Of a DNA stretch of 64,000 nucleotides, positions 36,895 through 45,751 are shown piece after piece. Position 1 is the stretch's first letter. The number at the start of each line of letters is the position of its first letter. Under the pieces are notes generated by a model. That model was given only the letters and a program-made list of their open reading frames with translations. It made no database searches and had not been told where the DNA came from. This stretch comes from Rhizobium sullae (GTDB lineage Bacteria > Pseudomonadota > Alphaproteobacteria > Rhizobiales > Rhizobiaceae). The DNA lies in assembly GCF_025200715.1 (NCBI RefSeq), contig NZ_CP104143.1:1240001-1304000 (forward strand). Reading direction: 5' to 3'. The translations under genes and the position numbers were made by a program.

Positions 36895-37006
36895 TGCTCA
36901 TCTCCCAACTTCAAAAATCAAAAATCGAAACGCGGGTTAGAAGATAGCGGGGTACCGTTACGGTCAAGTGCGGCTCGCGCCGGTATTCGCGGCGATCTTT
37001 AGCCGA

Positions 37007-37040
37007 CTGTCACAATCATGTTATTCGGCCTCTCTATGGA
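37007..37040 (+). promoter_or_regulatory. Candidate Pho box and -10 of the AfuA-type transporter
   Basis: CTGTCAC-AATC-ATGTTAT (37007-37024) matches the PhoB half-site pattern CTGTCAT-N4-CTGTCAT in 11 of 14 positions. A -10-like TATGGA starts 10 bases further on (37035-37040), the spacing seen in PhoB-activated promoters. The ATG of the binding-protein gene follows at 37070. Confidence 0.6.
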
Positions 37041-37069
37041 ACGCTCATGTTCATCATGAGGGAATTGCC

Positions 37070-38047
37070 ATGAAGAAGCTCTCCATCTTTACCGCACTGC
37101 TGGCTGCCGGTTTCATTTCCGTTTCGGCCGAGGCCGCCGATCTCGTGCTCTACACCAGCCAGCCGAACGAAGACGCGCAGGCGACGGTCGATGGCTTCAT
37201 GGCCGCCAATCCGGACGTCAAGGTCGATTGGGTGCGCGACGGCACGCCGAAGATCATGGCGAAGCTCCAGGCCGAGATCGAAGCCGGCAATCCGGTTGCC
37301 GACGTGCTCTTGATTGCCGACACGGTGACGCTGGAGCGCCTCAAGGAAGCCGGTAAGCTGCTCGCCTACAAGTCGCCGGAAGCGGCAAACTACGACGCCG
37401 CGCTCTACGATGCCGAGGGCTACTATTATTCCACCAAGCTGATCACTACCGGCATCATGTATAATACCTCGGCTCCAATGAAGCCGGCGAGCTGGGAGGA
37501 TCTGACGAAGCCGGACGCCAAGGGCCTCGTTGCTATGGCGAGCCCGCTGACCTCGGGTGCGGCTCTCATCCACGCCCAGACGCTGGCTGCAGTCGATGGC
37601 CTCGGTTGGGACTACTACAAGGCCCTTGCCGCAAACGGCGCCATAGCTGCCGGCGGCAACGGCGCGGTCCTGAAATCGGTCGCTTCCGGCGAGAAGGCTT
37701 ACGGCATGGTCGTCGATTATATGCCGATCCGCGAGAAGGCAAAGGGCGCACCGGTCGAGTTCGTCTTCCCACAAGAGGGCGTTTCGGCCGTGACCGAGCC
37801 CGTCGGCATTCTGGCGAGTACAAAGAACGCCGACGCGGCGAAGAAATTCGTCGACTACGTGCTGTCTGAAAAGGGCCAGGAAGCCTTCGTGAAGCTCGGC
37901 TATATTCCGGCCCGTAACGGCATGAAGCTGCCGGAAGGTTTTCCGGCACGCGACAGCATCAAGGTGCTACCGATCAAGGCTGGCGAAGCGCTGAAGAATA
38001 CCGATCAGGATCTGAAGACCTTCTCGGGCATCTACGGATCGAACTGA
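37070..38047 (+). CDS. afuA: Iron/phosphonate-type ABC transporter substrate-binding protein
   Basis: A 325-residue periplasmic binding protein with a signal peptide cleaved near Ala-Glu-Ala (residue 22). DLVLYTSQPNEDAQATVDGF, then PDVKVDWVRDGTPKIMAKL and YYYSTKLITTGIMYNT, are typical of the ferric-ion (AfuA/FbpA) and 2-aminoethylphosphonate binding-protein group. A conserved C-terminal LSEKGQEAFVKLGYIPAR is present. It is the first gene of an SBP-permease-ATPase operon. The candidate Pho box upstream agrees with my recollection that an afuA-like gene belongs to the Pho regulon in Sinorhizobium; the substrate here is unproven. Confidence 0.85.
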   Translation: MKKLSIFTALLAAGFISVSAEAADLVLYTSQPNEDAQATVDGFMAANPDVKVDWVRDGTPKIMAKLQAEIEAGNPVADVLLIADTVTLERLKEAGKLLAYKSPEAANYDAALYDAEGYYYSTKLITTGIMYNTSAPMKPASWEDLTKPDAKGLVAMASPLTSGAALIHAQTLAAVDGLGWDYYKALAANGAIAAGGNGAVLKSVASGEKAYGMVVDYMPIREKAKGAPVEFVFPQEGVSAVTEPVGILASTKNADAAKKFVDYVLSEKGQEAFVKLGYIPARNGMKLPEGFPARDSIKVLPIKAGEALKNTDQDLKTFSGIYGSN

Positions 38048-38064
38048 TCACAACCGGATAGCCG

Positions 38065-39759
38065 ATGCAGGGATATGTTCGTGCGGGAAGCAGCCAGCCG
38101 GCCTGGCTGTTTCCCTTTGTCATTCTTATGGTTGTGGTTCTCAGCGTGCTGCCGCTGGCGCGGCTCGCCGTTGCAGGCATTGCCGCGTTGGCGAATGGTG
38201 GCGTGGCTGCCGTACTTGCCGATCCGGCCCTCTGGTCGGCCACTTATTACACGATCGTCACCGCCGTTCTCGGCACGGCGCTTTCGCTCGTCATCGGCTG
38301 CGCCTTCGCCTTCCTGCTGACGCTGACGGATATTCGCGGCAAGGGGCTTTTGAGCTTCCTCTTCGTGCTGCCGATGATGATCCCGCCGCAGGTGACGGCG
38401 CTGGCCTGGGTGCAGATGTCCGGCCCGTCGAGCCCGCTTCTCAAAGCATTGCACATCGCGCCACCGCTAGGCTCCCCGCAGCCGCTTTATTCGGTCGGCG
38501 GTATTGCGCTGCTCTACGGCGTGCAGCATGCGCCGCTCGTCTATCTGGCTTTGAGGGCCGGGCTGATGGCGTTGCCGCGCGACGGCGTGGAGGCTGCACG
38601 GCTTTCGGGCGCATCCAGCTTTCGTGTCTTTCGCGATATTATCCTGCCGCTGTCGCTGCCCGGTGTCATCGCGGGTGCGGCGATCTCATTCGTCTCCTGC
38701 ACCGGCAATTTCGGCATTCCGGCGATCCTCGGCATTCCCGCCTCGATATATACCTTGCCGACGCTGATCTTCTCGAAATTCTCGGCCTTCACCAGCCGTA
38801 CGTTCGGTGATGTGGCGCTGCTGTCGGCAATCATCGCGATCATTTCGGTGGCAGGGCTTGCGATCCAGGATCGGGCCTTGCGCGGCCGGGACTATCGTGT
38901 GCTTGGCCTTTCGGGCGCGACAGCGGCCTTCGGTCTCGGCAGCTGGAAGTATCTGTTCGTGCCGCTGCTTTGGATCATCTTGTTCTTCATGCTGGCAGCC
39001 CCGTTCTTCGCGCTGCTTGCCGGAGCATTGGTGCCGGCCTATGGCGTGCCGCTGACCTTCAAAACCATGTCCCTCAGCGCCTTTCATGAAATTCTCTTCC
39101 GCCAGGCGGTGACGCGGACGGCCTTTGTCAATTCGCTCTCGCTTGCGGCCGGAACGGCGGTGTGTCTCCTGCTGGTGACTTTTCTGGCGGCCTATGCACT
39201 GACGCGGCGCAAGGATGCGATTGCGCGCATCGTCTCAAGTCTGATCGAGATACCCTATTCGCTGCCGGGCATCATCATTGCGGTGTGCTTCATCCTCGTC
39301 TTTGCCGCACCGGTGCCTGTTCTCAACGTCACGCTTTACGGCACCATCTGGATCATCCTGATCGCCTATCTCTCGAGCTTCTTTGCCGTCAGCCTGAAGC
39401 CGGTCGTCAGCGCGTTCCACCAGCTCGATCCGGCGCTGGAGGAGGCAGCACGGCTTTCCGGCGCAGGCTTTTTCCGGCGGCTGAGGGACATCATCGTGCC
39501 GCTGATTGCCCCGGCCGCCGGTGCTTCCGTCATTCTCGTCTTCCTGATCGCCTGTAACGAGCTGACGATTTCAGCGCTGCTCTGGTCAGCAGGTACGCAG
39601 ACGCTCGGCGTGGCAATCTACAATCTCGATGACAGCGGCAGCTCGGATCTGGCGTCTGCGCTTTCCGTGCTTGTCGTCGTCATGGTCGTCGTCATGATGC
39701 TGCTTCTGGAATTGCTGGCAAAGCGGCTTCCCAAGGGAGTGGTGCCGTGGCGAAGCTGA
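38065..39759 (+). CDS. ABC transporter permease with two fused membrane domains
   Basis: A 564-residue inner-membrane protein of 12 predicted helices, two BPD_transp_1 domains in one chain as in FbpB/ThiP-type permeases. EAA-loop motifs are visible twice: GVEAARLSGASSFRVFRDII (half 1) and ALEEAARLSGAGFFRRLRDI (half 2). It forms the channel for the substrate delivered by the preceding binding protein. The gene is 17 bases after that gene and overlaps the ATPase gene by 13 bases, so the three are co-translated. Confidence 0.93.
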   Translation: MQGYVRAGSSQPAWLFPFVILMVVVLSVLPLARLAVAGIAALANGGVAAVLADPALWSATYYTIVTAVLGTALSLVIGCAFAFLLTLTDIRGKGLLSFLFVLPMMIPPQVTALAWVQMSGPSSPLLKALHIAPPLGSPQPLYSVGGIALLYGVQHAPLVYLALRAGLMALPRDGVEAARLSGASSFRVFRDIILPLSLPGVIAGAAISFVSCTGNFGIPAILGIPASIYTLPTLIFSKFSAFTSRTFGDVALLSAIIAIISVAGLAIQDRALRGRDYRVLGLSGATAAFGLGSWKYLFVPLLWIILFFMLAAPFFALLAGALVPAYGVPLTFKTMSLSAFHEILFRQAVTRTAFVNSLSLAAGTAVCLLLVTFLAAYALTRRKDAIARIVSSLIEIPYSLPGIIIAVCFILVFAAPVPVLNVTLYGTIWIILIAYLSSFFAVSLKPVVSAFHQLDPALEEAARLSGAGFFRRLRDIIVPLIAPAAGASVILVFLIACNELTISALLWSAGTQTLGVAIYNLDDSGSSDLASALSVLVVVMVVVMMLLLELLAKRLPKGVVPWRS

Positions 39760-40775
39760 TCCTCAATCATGTAGCCAAGGATTTCGCCACCGGAAAACCG
39801 GCAGTGACCGCGCTTTCACTCGACGTGCGCGAGGGAGGGTTCCTGGCGCTTCTCGGCCCTTCCGGCTGCGGCAAGACGACGGTGCTCAGAATGATCGCAG
39901 GCTTCGAGACACCGAGCGACGGTTCGATCCATCTCGGCGAGCGGCTGCTTGCCGATGCGTCGCAATCTCTGCCGCCCGAACGGCGCAACATGGCGATGGT
40001 CTTCCAGTCCTATGCGCTCTGGCCGCATATGAACGTCGCCGGCAACGTCGGCTACCCGCTGAAGGTGCGCGGCATTGCAGGGGAAACCTATCACCGGAAG
40101 GTGCGGGATGCGCTTTCGACCGTGCGGCTTGCGGACTACGCCGAGCGGCGTCCGGCCGACCTCTCGGGCGGGCAGCGCCAGCGCGTGGCGCTGGCACGCT
40201 GCCTGGTGACATCGCCGGATGTGGTGCTGCTCGACGAGCCGCTCGCCAATCTCGATCGGCATCTGAAGCAGGAGATGGAGGAGACCTTTCGCGAGTTTCA
40301 CCAGCGTTCCGGCGCCACGATGATCTATGTGACGCACGACCAGAGCGAGGCGATGGCGCTGGCCACGGACGTTGCGGTGATGTCCGAAGGGCGCCTGTTG
40401 CAAGTCGCGCCACCAGCCGAAATTTATGCGCGCCCCGAAGGGCGGATGGTCGGCGGGTTGATAGGGCGAGGGGCGATCCTGACCGCGCGGTCTCCGATCG
40501 GTGATAGGCGCGATTTCGACTGGAAAGCACTCCAGGCTGTTATTGCCGGTAAGCCAGGCGAGGGACCGAAGATCGATATGCTCGTGCGTCCCGAAGACGT
40601 CCTGCTCGGCGGCGAGGGCATTCCGGCCACGGTGGAATCGGTTCTCTATGAAGGCGAGCGTTACGCACTGAAACTCGCTCTGGAGGATGGCCAGATGCTG
40701 CGCGCTTTCAGCCGTACGGCAGTGCAGGCGGGCGACGTGTTGAAGGTCGCGATCCGTGCCGCATGGCGGCTCTGA
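39747..40775 (+). CDS. ABC transporter ATP-binding protein
   Basis: 342 residues with a GTG start at 39747, preceded by AAGGGAG inside the permease gene. Walker A LGPSGCGKTTVLRMIAGF, Q-loop MVFQSYALWPHMNV, signature LSGGQRQRVALARCLV, Walker B VVLLDEPLANLDRHL and the switch His in YVTHDQSEAMAL are intact. A C-terminal TOBE-like domain (about 250-342) is typical of iron/spermidine-type importers. It energises the adjacent permease. Confidence 0.95.
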   Translation: MAKLILNHVAKDFATGKPAVTALSLDVREGGFLALLGPSGCGKTTVLRMIAGFETPSDGSIHLGERLLADASQSLPPERRNMAMVFQSYALWPHMNVAGNVGYPLKVRGIAGETYHRKVRDALSTVRLADYAERRPADLSGGQRQRVALARCLVTSPDVVLLDEPLANLDRHLKQEMEETFREFHQRSGATMIYVTHDQSEAMALATDVAVMSEGRLLQVAPPAEIYARPEGRMVGGLIGRGAILTARSPIGDRRDFDWKALQAVIAGKPGEGPKIDMLVRPEDVLLGGEGIPATVESVLYEGERYALKLALEDGQMLRAFSRTAVQAGDVLKVAIRAAWRL

Positions 40776-40847
40776 TTTCGTCCAAGCAGCCTTCCCGAAT
40801 GCCTCTTTCCTCTCTACAAATGACGTAACGCCAACCGGAAATGTTCG

Positions 40848-41960
40848 ATGTCGCTTCGCCTTGCAACATTCAACGTCGAAAACCTGATGACGCGTTTCGA
40901 TTTCACCGGCTTTCGCAATCAGTTGCGCCAGGACCGTGTGATCAAGCTTTTCGAGGTGCAGAGCGAAGGCGTCTATCAGCAGCTCGAACAGGCGCGGGTC
41001 ATCGCCTCGACTGACGATACGCGACAGATGACGGCGCTTGCGATCGCCGATGCCGCTGCTGACATTCTCTGCCTCCAGGAAATCGACAATATTGAGGCGC
41101 TGCAGGCCTTCGAGTACGGCTATCTTTTCCGGATGGTGGGAACCGGTTACCGGCAGAAATATCTCGTCAAGGGCAATGACAGCCGCGGTATCGATGTCGC
41201 GGTCCTCATGCGCGAGGAAACGCACGACGGCCAGAAGATCGAACTGAAGGAGATCAAGAGCCACGCGATGCTCACCTATCGCGATCTCGATTTGTTCAAC
41301 GATCAATTGGCGCTCACGAACCGTATTGACGACAAGATCTTCAAGCGCGATTGCCTGGAACTCGATCTCGTGATCGGCGGCGTGCCGCTGTCGCTTTATG
41401 TCGTGCATTTCAAGTCGATGGATGGGCCACGCACCAACGGCGTCAGCAGCAGGCAGGCGACGATGCCCGTCCGCCGGGCCGAGGCGCTGGCCGTGCGCCG
41501 GATCATCGAGGATAGGTTCGGCGCCGGACATACAGCCAACAAGAATTTCGTGATCTGCGGCGACATGAACGACTATCAGGAGCGGGTGAACGTCATCGGC
41601 GTGCGCAGGAGCGGGTACCGGTTCGAACACAACGACGAGGCCGAAAGCGCGCTCGACGTGTTCAGCCATGACGACTTTGCCGAGAACGCCGTTCGCCGCC
41701 GCGATCCGCTCGACCGCTGGACGCTCTATCACGCGCGGGGACCGGAAGAGCAGTGGCTTTGCCAGCTCGATTATCTCTGGCTCTCACCGGCGCTTGCGAA
41801 AGCGAACGTTGGCCGGGCGGCGGAGATCATTCGGAACGGCCAGCCTTTCCGCACGATCTTTCCGCCAGGCCAGGAAGTCGAGCGCTATCCGCGCACCGGT
41901 TGGGACCGACCGAAAGCCTCCGACCATTGCCCCGTCGTCATGACACTGGATTTAGTATGA
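40848..41960 (+). CDS. Endonuclease/exonuclease/phosphatase-family protein
   Basis: 370 residues. LRLATFNVENLMTRFDF, LCLQEIDNIEALQAF, SLYVVHFKSMDGPR, VICGDMNDYQERVN and the C-terminal ASDHCPVVMTLDL are the family catalytic motifs (Asn, Glu, His, Asp/Asn, Asp-His), all intact. No signal peptide is visible, so it is likely cytosolic. Substrate (DNA, RNA or phosphoester) unknown. Its stop overlaps the Nudix-like gene start (ATGA), indicating coupled translation. Confidence 0.9.
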   Translation: MSLRLATFNVENLMTRFDFTGFRNQLRQDRVIKLFEVQSEGVYQQLEQARVIASTDDTRQMTALAIADAAADILCLQEIDNIEALQAFEYGYLFRMVGTGYRQKYLVKGNDSRGIDVAVLMREETHDGQKIELKEIKSHAMLTYRDLDLFNDQLALTNRIDDKIFKRDCLELDLVIGGVPLSLYVVHFKSMDGPRTNGVSSRQATMPVRRAEALAVRRIIEDRFGAGHTANKNFVICGDMNDYQERVNVIGVRRSGYRFEHNDEAESALDVFSHDDFAENAVRRRDPLDRWTLYHARGPEEQWLCQLDYLWLSPALAKANVGRAAEIIRNGQPFRTIFPPGQEVERYPRTGWDRPKASDHCPVVMTLDLV

Positions 41961-42703
41961 GTCTTGAATTTTCAGATGATTTTGCCGGGTGGCCACCGGA
42001 GAGGACTGTTTTTCCTGTCGCCTCGATCGACCTTCGCGTGCTGCCGGGCGAGCATCCTTTTCATCTGCAGAATGCAGCGCTTGCGGGCGAGAACTGGAAG
42101 CGCGAGATATCGGACAAACCGGAGCTCTTCGACGGTCGAATGGTGTTTCAGCATGAGCTTGCCCTGAACGACGGCGGTATAGCGGGCGCGGGCCATATCA
42201 TTCCTTTCTCGACCTTCATGTGGTGGCGCAAGCAGGCCGAGCGCCGAGGCGGCATCCATCTTTTCGCATTCGGCATCATGGTGTCGTCGGATGGCGCGAT
42301 CATCGCCGTACGCATGGGTGCGCACACGGCGAATGCCGGCCAGGTTTATTGTGCCGCCGGTTCACTGGACCTCGACGATATCGCGGGCGGCTGTTGCGAC
42401 GTCGAGGGCAATATGCGGCGCGAGGTGCTTGAGGAGACGGGTCTCGATCTTCGCGACGCGACGCCGGATGCCACCTATTATGCCAGCCATTTCCGCCGTA
42501 CGGTGACCGTGTTCCGGCTGTTCCGGTTCGACCTAACTGCGGACGAAATGATCGAGCGGATCGCGGCCCATATGCTCGTTGCCGAGGATAAGGAAATTGC
42601 CGGCGCGGTCGCGATCCATTCGGCCGATCATTCGGCCTATCCTTACAATGTCGCCATGCTTCCGATCATCGATTGGTATTTCGCCAATATAAACGAGGGC
42701 TAA
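41957..42703 (+). CDS. Nudix-like hydrolase with a variant box
   Basis: 248 residues. REVLEETGLDL gives the catalytic half of the Nudix box, but the upstream Glu at the canonical spacing is replaced (the region reads GGCCDVEGNMR), so the box is degenerate. LFAFGIMVSSDGAIIAVRMG and VYCAAGSLDLDD show the Nudix beta strands. It resembles eukaryote-like Nudix proteins with long N-terminal extensions. Coupled to the preceding nuclease/phosphatase gene. Confidence 0.75.
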   Translation: MSLEFSDDFAGWPPERTVFPVASIDLRVLPGEHPFHLQNAALAGENWKREISDKPELFDGRMVFQHELALNDGGIAGAGHIIPFSTFMWWRKQAERRGGIHLFAFGIMVSSDGAIIAVRMGAHTANAGQVYCAAGSLDLDDIAGGCCDVEGNMRREVLEETGLDLRDATPDATYYASHFRRTVTVFRLFRFDLTADEMIERIAAHMLVAEDKEIAGAVAIHSADHSAYPYNVAMLPIIDWYFANINEG

Positions 42704-42767
42704 TATCTTGCGCTCGTTTCGCCGGTCGGGCAGGTTGCAGGTTCGATGACCGATTAAGGAGACCGAC

Positions 42768-43682
42768 GTGGCGCGTAGCTACAGCGTCTATGACGTGTTC
42801 ACCGACCGCAAACTCGCCGGAAATCCGCTGGCCATCATCTTCGACGGCGACGATCTGAGCGACGATGCGATGCAGGCGATCGCCCGAGAGATGAACCTCT
42901 CGGAGACCGTCTTCGTACGTCCCTCCGCAAATCCGGCCTACACAGCCAAGCTCAGGATTTTCACGCCGGGCCGCGAACTGCCCTTCGCCGGCCACCCGAC
43001 CGTCGGCGCGGCGATTGCGCTTGCCGAAGACGCGCATGGCCGAGACATGACGCTCGATCTCGTCTCGGTGCTGGAGGAAAATGTCGGGCCGGTGCGCTGC
43101 GCGGTTCGGCTGCGGCGGGGCGAGGCGAGTTTTGCCGAATTCGATCTACCGAAGAAATCGCAGCAGATCAGCATGCCGCTGGATAAGCTGGGCATCGCCA
43201 ATGCGCTGTCGCTTAAGGTGACGGAGATCGGTTTTGAAAATCACGTGCCCTCGATCTGGAGCGCCGGCGTTCCTTTCCTGCTGGTGCCGGTCCACGATGT
43301 TGGGGCTGCAACGCGGCTCGAGTTCGATCCGCAGCTATGGGAGAAGACCGTGCCATTCGTCGACGGTTCGCTGGCCTCGGCCTATGTCTATTGCCGCGCC
43401 GGCATGAACCATTCGGCGCAGTTCCACGCGCGTATGTTTGCAAGCGACATGGGAATAACCGAGGATCCGGCGACCGGCGCGGCTGTCGCAGCTCTTTCAG
43501 GCGCGATCCATCATTTCGACCGGCTGCCGGACGGCCATCATCCGATCACGGTCGAACAGGGCGTGGAGATGGGCCGGCCGTCCTTCGTTCACCTGCATGT
43601 CGATGTCGAAGCCGGGACCATCTCCAATGCCCGGATCGGCGGGCAGGCGGTGCGCATCGCCACGGGTACGCTCGACCTTTGA
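42768..43682 (+). CDS. PhzF-family isomerase-like protein
   Basis: 304 residues, two related DapF-like halves. YSVYDVFTDRKLAGNPLAII and MNLSETVFVRPS (with the catalytic Glu) mark the first half; FTPGRELPFAGHPTVGAA and EDPATGAAVAALSGAI mark the conserved Pro/Gly loops. PhzF isomerises a dihydroxy-anthranilate in phenazine synthesis, but no phz genes are nearby, so this is one of the many housekeeping homologues of unknown substrate. GTG 42768 has AAGGAG six bases upstream. Confidence 0.92.
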   Translation: MARSYSVYDVFTDRKLAGNPLAIIFDGDDLSDDAMQAIAREMNLSETVFVRPSANPAYTAKLRIFTPGRELPFAGHPTVGAAIALAEDAHGRDMTLDLVSVLEENVGPVRCAVRLRRGEASFAEFDLPKKSQQISMPLDKLGIANALSLKVTEIGFENHVPSIWSAGVPFLLVPVHDVGAATRLEFDPQLWEKTVPFVDGSLASAYVYCRAGMNHSAQFHARMFASDMGITEDPATGAAVAALSGAIHHFDRLPDGHHPITVEQGVEMGRPSFVHLHVDVEAGTISNARIGGQAVRIATGTLDL

Positions 43683-43808
43683 TTTCATTCCCATTTCAGC
43701 CGTGCGAAAAATTCTTCGAAATTAAATCAAAGAATTTTCGGCAGGGCGCTGGACAAGACCAGCGATCCTGTTTATACGCCCCGTCACACCGCGCAGCCAA
43801 GCGCGAAC

Positions 43809-43884
<76 letters not shown>

Positions 43885-43941
43885 AAAACCTCTTGAAGTC
43901 ATTGGGAAATCTTGAAGTACTCCGGAAAGTACGAACCACTG

Positions 43942-43970
43942 GTTTCCAACAAATTGGAAACGGTTTCCAA
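43942..43970. repeat. Triple GTTTCCAA half-site array
   Basis: GTTTCCAA (43942-43949), its inverse TTGGAAAC (43954-43961) and GTTTCCAA again (43963-43970) are packed in 29 bases, 58 bases after the tRNA. The spacers are 4 and 1 bases. It could be a protein-binding site such as a phage repressor operator or recombinase arm site. The rest of 43885-44179 holds no supported gene. Confidence 0.5.
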
Positions 43971-44179
43971 TTCACGTTCCGTTCCTGTTCCGGAAAGCAG
44001 CGGGTTCAATCTCGCTCCAGCGGCTCTCCATGAGCTTCATCGCATCACGCGTCAGACTGCGCAGCGTGACCTCCCTCCCGTAACCAAGGCGGTCCCTTCA
44101 TCCTTTGTGCTCAGGCCACCGCCGACGATAATTACTGCTGGCATCACTTGAAGCGTGCCTACCGGCCGAAGGAGAGCGA

Positions 44180-44740
44180 ATGACTGACCTCTTCGGCTTC
44201 GCGATGCATCGCGATGCCGAGTTCTACGGCCCGAACCGGCTGACGCTGACCAGGCGCTGGGGAGAAGGCCCGCAGGCTTGTGTCATCGGCCACAATCCGT
44301 CGAGGGCAGGAAAGCTCGTAGAGGACAACACCTCTCTCTGGTGGAATAGATGGTTCCGCGAGTTCGGATTCGGCGGATATGACGCCGTCAACCTCTATCC
44401 ATTCTCCACCTCAGACCCTTCGGAGTGCCGCCGTATCGTCGCAACCATCGAGCATGGCGCATGTGACGTCAGAGACGATCTCTATTTCGTCAATCTCCCT
44501 CATGTTGTTGCCAAGGCCAAAGCCGCAGCCAAAGTGTTTGTCTGCTGGGGCGCGATAGCCTGGGACATAGACTTTGCGGATCATGTTGCCGATGAAATCC
44601 AGTCCGGGGAAGGGCCGTATCCTGACTTGTGGTGCTGGGGCGTGACGTCGAGCGGAGCTCCTAAGCATCCGATGGCGCGGGGGAAGCATCGTATCCCGGC
44701 AGATCAGAAAGCAATCATGTGGAGGGCAGCCGGCAAATGA
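44180..44740 (+). CDS. DUF1643-family protein
   Basis: 186 residues. The DUF1643 pattern is clear: RNRLTLTR-type opening (NRLTLTRRWGEGPQACVIGH), NPSRAG, NTSLWWNRWFREFGFGGYDA and a later FVCWGAIAWDIDF. The function of the domain is unknown; it is common in phages and genomic islands. GGAGAG precedes the ATG. The gene overlaps the following 45-codon frame (ATGA), so the two form a small operon right of the tRNA. Confidence 0.85.
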   Translation: MTDLFGFAMHRDAEFYGPNRLTLTRRWGEGPQACVIGHNPSRAGKLVEDNTSLWWNRWFREFGFGGYDAVNLYPFSTSDPSECRRIVATIEHGACDVRDDLYFVNLPHVVAKAKAAAKVFVCWGAIAWDIDFADHVADEIQSGEGPYPDLWCWGVTSSGAPKHPMARGKHRIPADQKAIMWRAAGK

Positions 44741-44874
44741 GCAAAGGGAAACTCGACACACCGCTCGACGGTCTCGGCATCAAGTTGATGCCGGTCTATC
44801 GACGCCGTGCGGCCGCGCAAAGCCATGCTCGAGGAATGATGCACGAGATCGAAGATGATCCTTTCGGCAAGTGA
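44737..44874 (+). CDS. 45-residue protein coupled to DUF1643 gene
   Basis: A short frame starting at the ATGA overlap with the DUF1643 gene and ending at 44874. The product is basic in the middle (VYRRRAAAQSHARGMMH) and acidic at the end (EIEDDPFGK). No family recognised. Support is the coupling and plausible codon use only; it may be a remnant of a longer phage gene. Confidence 0.5.
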   Translation: MSKGKLDTPLDGLGIKLMPVYRRRAAAQSHARGMMHEIEDDPFGK

Positions 44875-45024
44875 TTGGGAGTCAAACAAAATATCAACCA
44901 CCGGGAAATCCGGGCGCGGCGTTCGCTGTAAAACGCAAGAGATTTGCTAAAGTTCAAGCGGAGTGAACCAACCCAGGTGCGGGATGAAGGTTTGAGGCTC
45001 TGCCCGGGTGAACTTCCTGACACA

Positions 45025-45312
45025 TTATAGCCCTGGCTTCGGCTGTGGAGCCGACCCCGGGCTATTCGGACCGAGATCAACGCCGTGTGTACGTGGTGGT
45101 AGTCCCTGAGTCGCCTGTCTGGGGAGCCGCCATCTATCGCGCACCGGGATCCGGTTGAGCATGTCTGTTAGTTCTGCCGCGTTCTTCTCAGTCAGCTCGG
45201 TGAGCTGCTTGCACCCGAGCATTGCGGGGTAGCCGGTGACGACATCGAAAACCGTCCATGTGCCGTCGAGTTCTGCTCGGCGGTCGTATGGGATGTAGAT
45301 GTCGGAAGACAT
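45025..45312 (-). CDS. Hypothetical island protein
   Basis: 95 residues with no recognised domain. The first 60 (SDIYIPYDRRAELDGTWTVF, then TGYPAMLGCKQLTELTEKNA) look like a genuine small folded protein of phage or island type. The last 25 are Pro/Gly-rich and may be read-through of a decayed end. The ribosome-binding site is weak (AGGG). Coding in the first two thirds is more credible than the full length. Confidence 0.5.
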   Translation of the reverse strand: MSSDIYIPYDRRAELDGTWTVFDVVTGYPAMLGCKQLTELTEKNAAELTDMLNRIPVRDRWRLPRQATQGLPPRTHGVDLGPNSPGSAPQPKPGL

Positions 45313-45491
45313 GATGCCCTGCCTCAGGCAACGGTATGGCGCCCTTACGCAACAGCGCCACGGCTAAACGCGAAGCAGCCCCATTTGTTCAGGCTCCGCA
45401 GCTCCCGATGTTTATTTTTCTTCCTCATTCGAGGGCGGAAAAATCAACATCCATCCGCGCTGGCGGGTTCCGGCAAATAAGGAGAAGACGC

Positions 45492-45666
45492 ATGAGCGTA
45501 CTTCGCCGGCTATCTGCAGGGCCCGCCGGAAGGCAATGGCGACTGGTCGAAGTATACGCCGCAGGGCGAGCTTTCCATGACCGCCACGAATCCGGCTGCC
45601 ATTGAGCAGTTCGAGATCGGCGGCGTCTATCGCCTTACCTTTGAAAAGGCCGGTGACGAACGGTGA
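45492..45666 (+). pseudogene. Frameshifted phage-like gene
   Basis: AAGGAG and ATG 45492 are well placed, but the frame they open soon ends. One base later a different frame encodes YFAGYLQGPPEGNGDWSKYT and continues as QGELSMTATNPAAIEQFEIG to a TGA at 45664-45666, with a protein-like composition. An in-frame TGA (45493-45495) blocks it from starting. One inserted base near codon 3 would join the start to the good frame, giving a protein of about 58 residues. It is probably a decayed phage tail or virion-associated gene. Confidence 0.6.
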
Positions 45667-45751
45667 AGGAAACCACCTCGGAGGCCTTACAACGCACGGC
45701 TTCCGGGGTGATGACAAAAGTCACCTATGTCTAAGCGCACCGAACGAGCGA

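Noticed and set aside
39816..41732. A 638-codon open frame on the minus strand across the ABC ATPase and EEP genes
   Set aside because: It is the mirror of two genes with intact catalytic motifs. Long antisense frames are expected at this GC bias, and its composition (His/Arg-rich) has no domain-like pattern.
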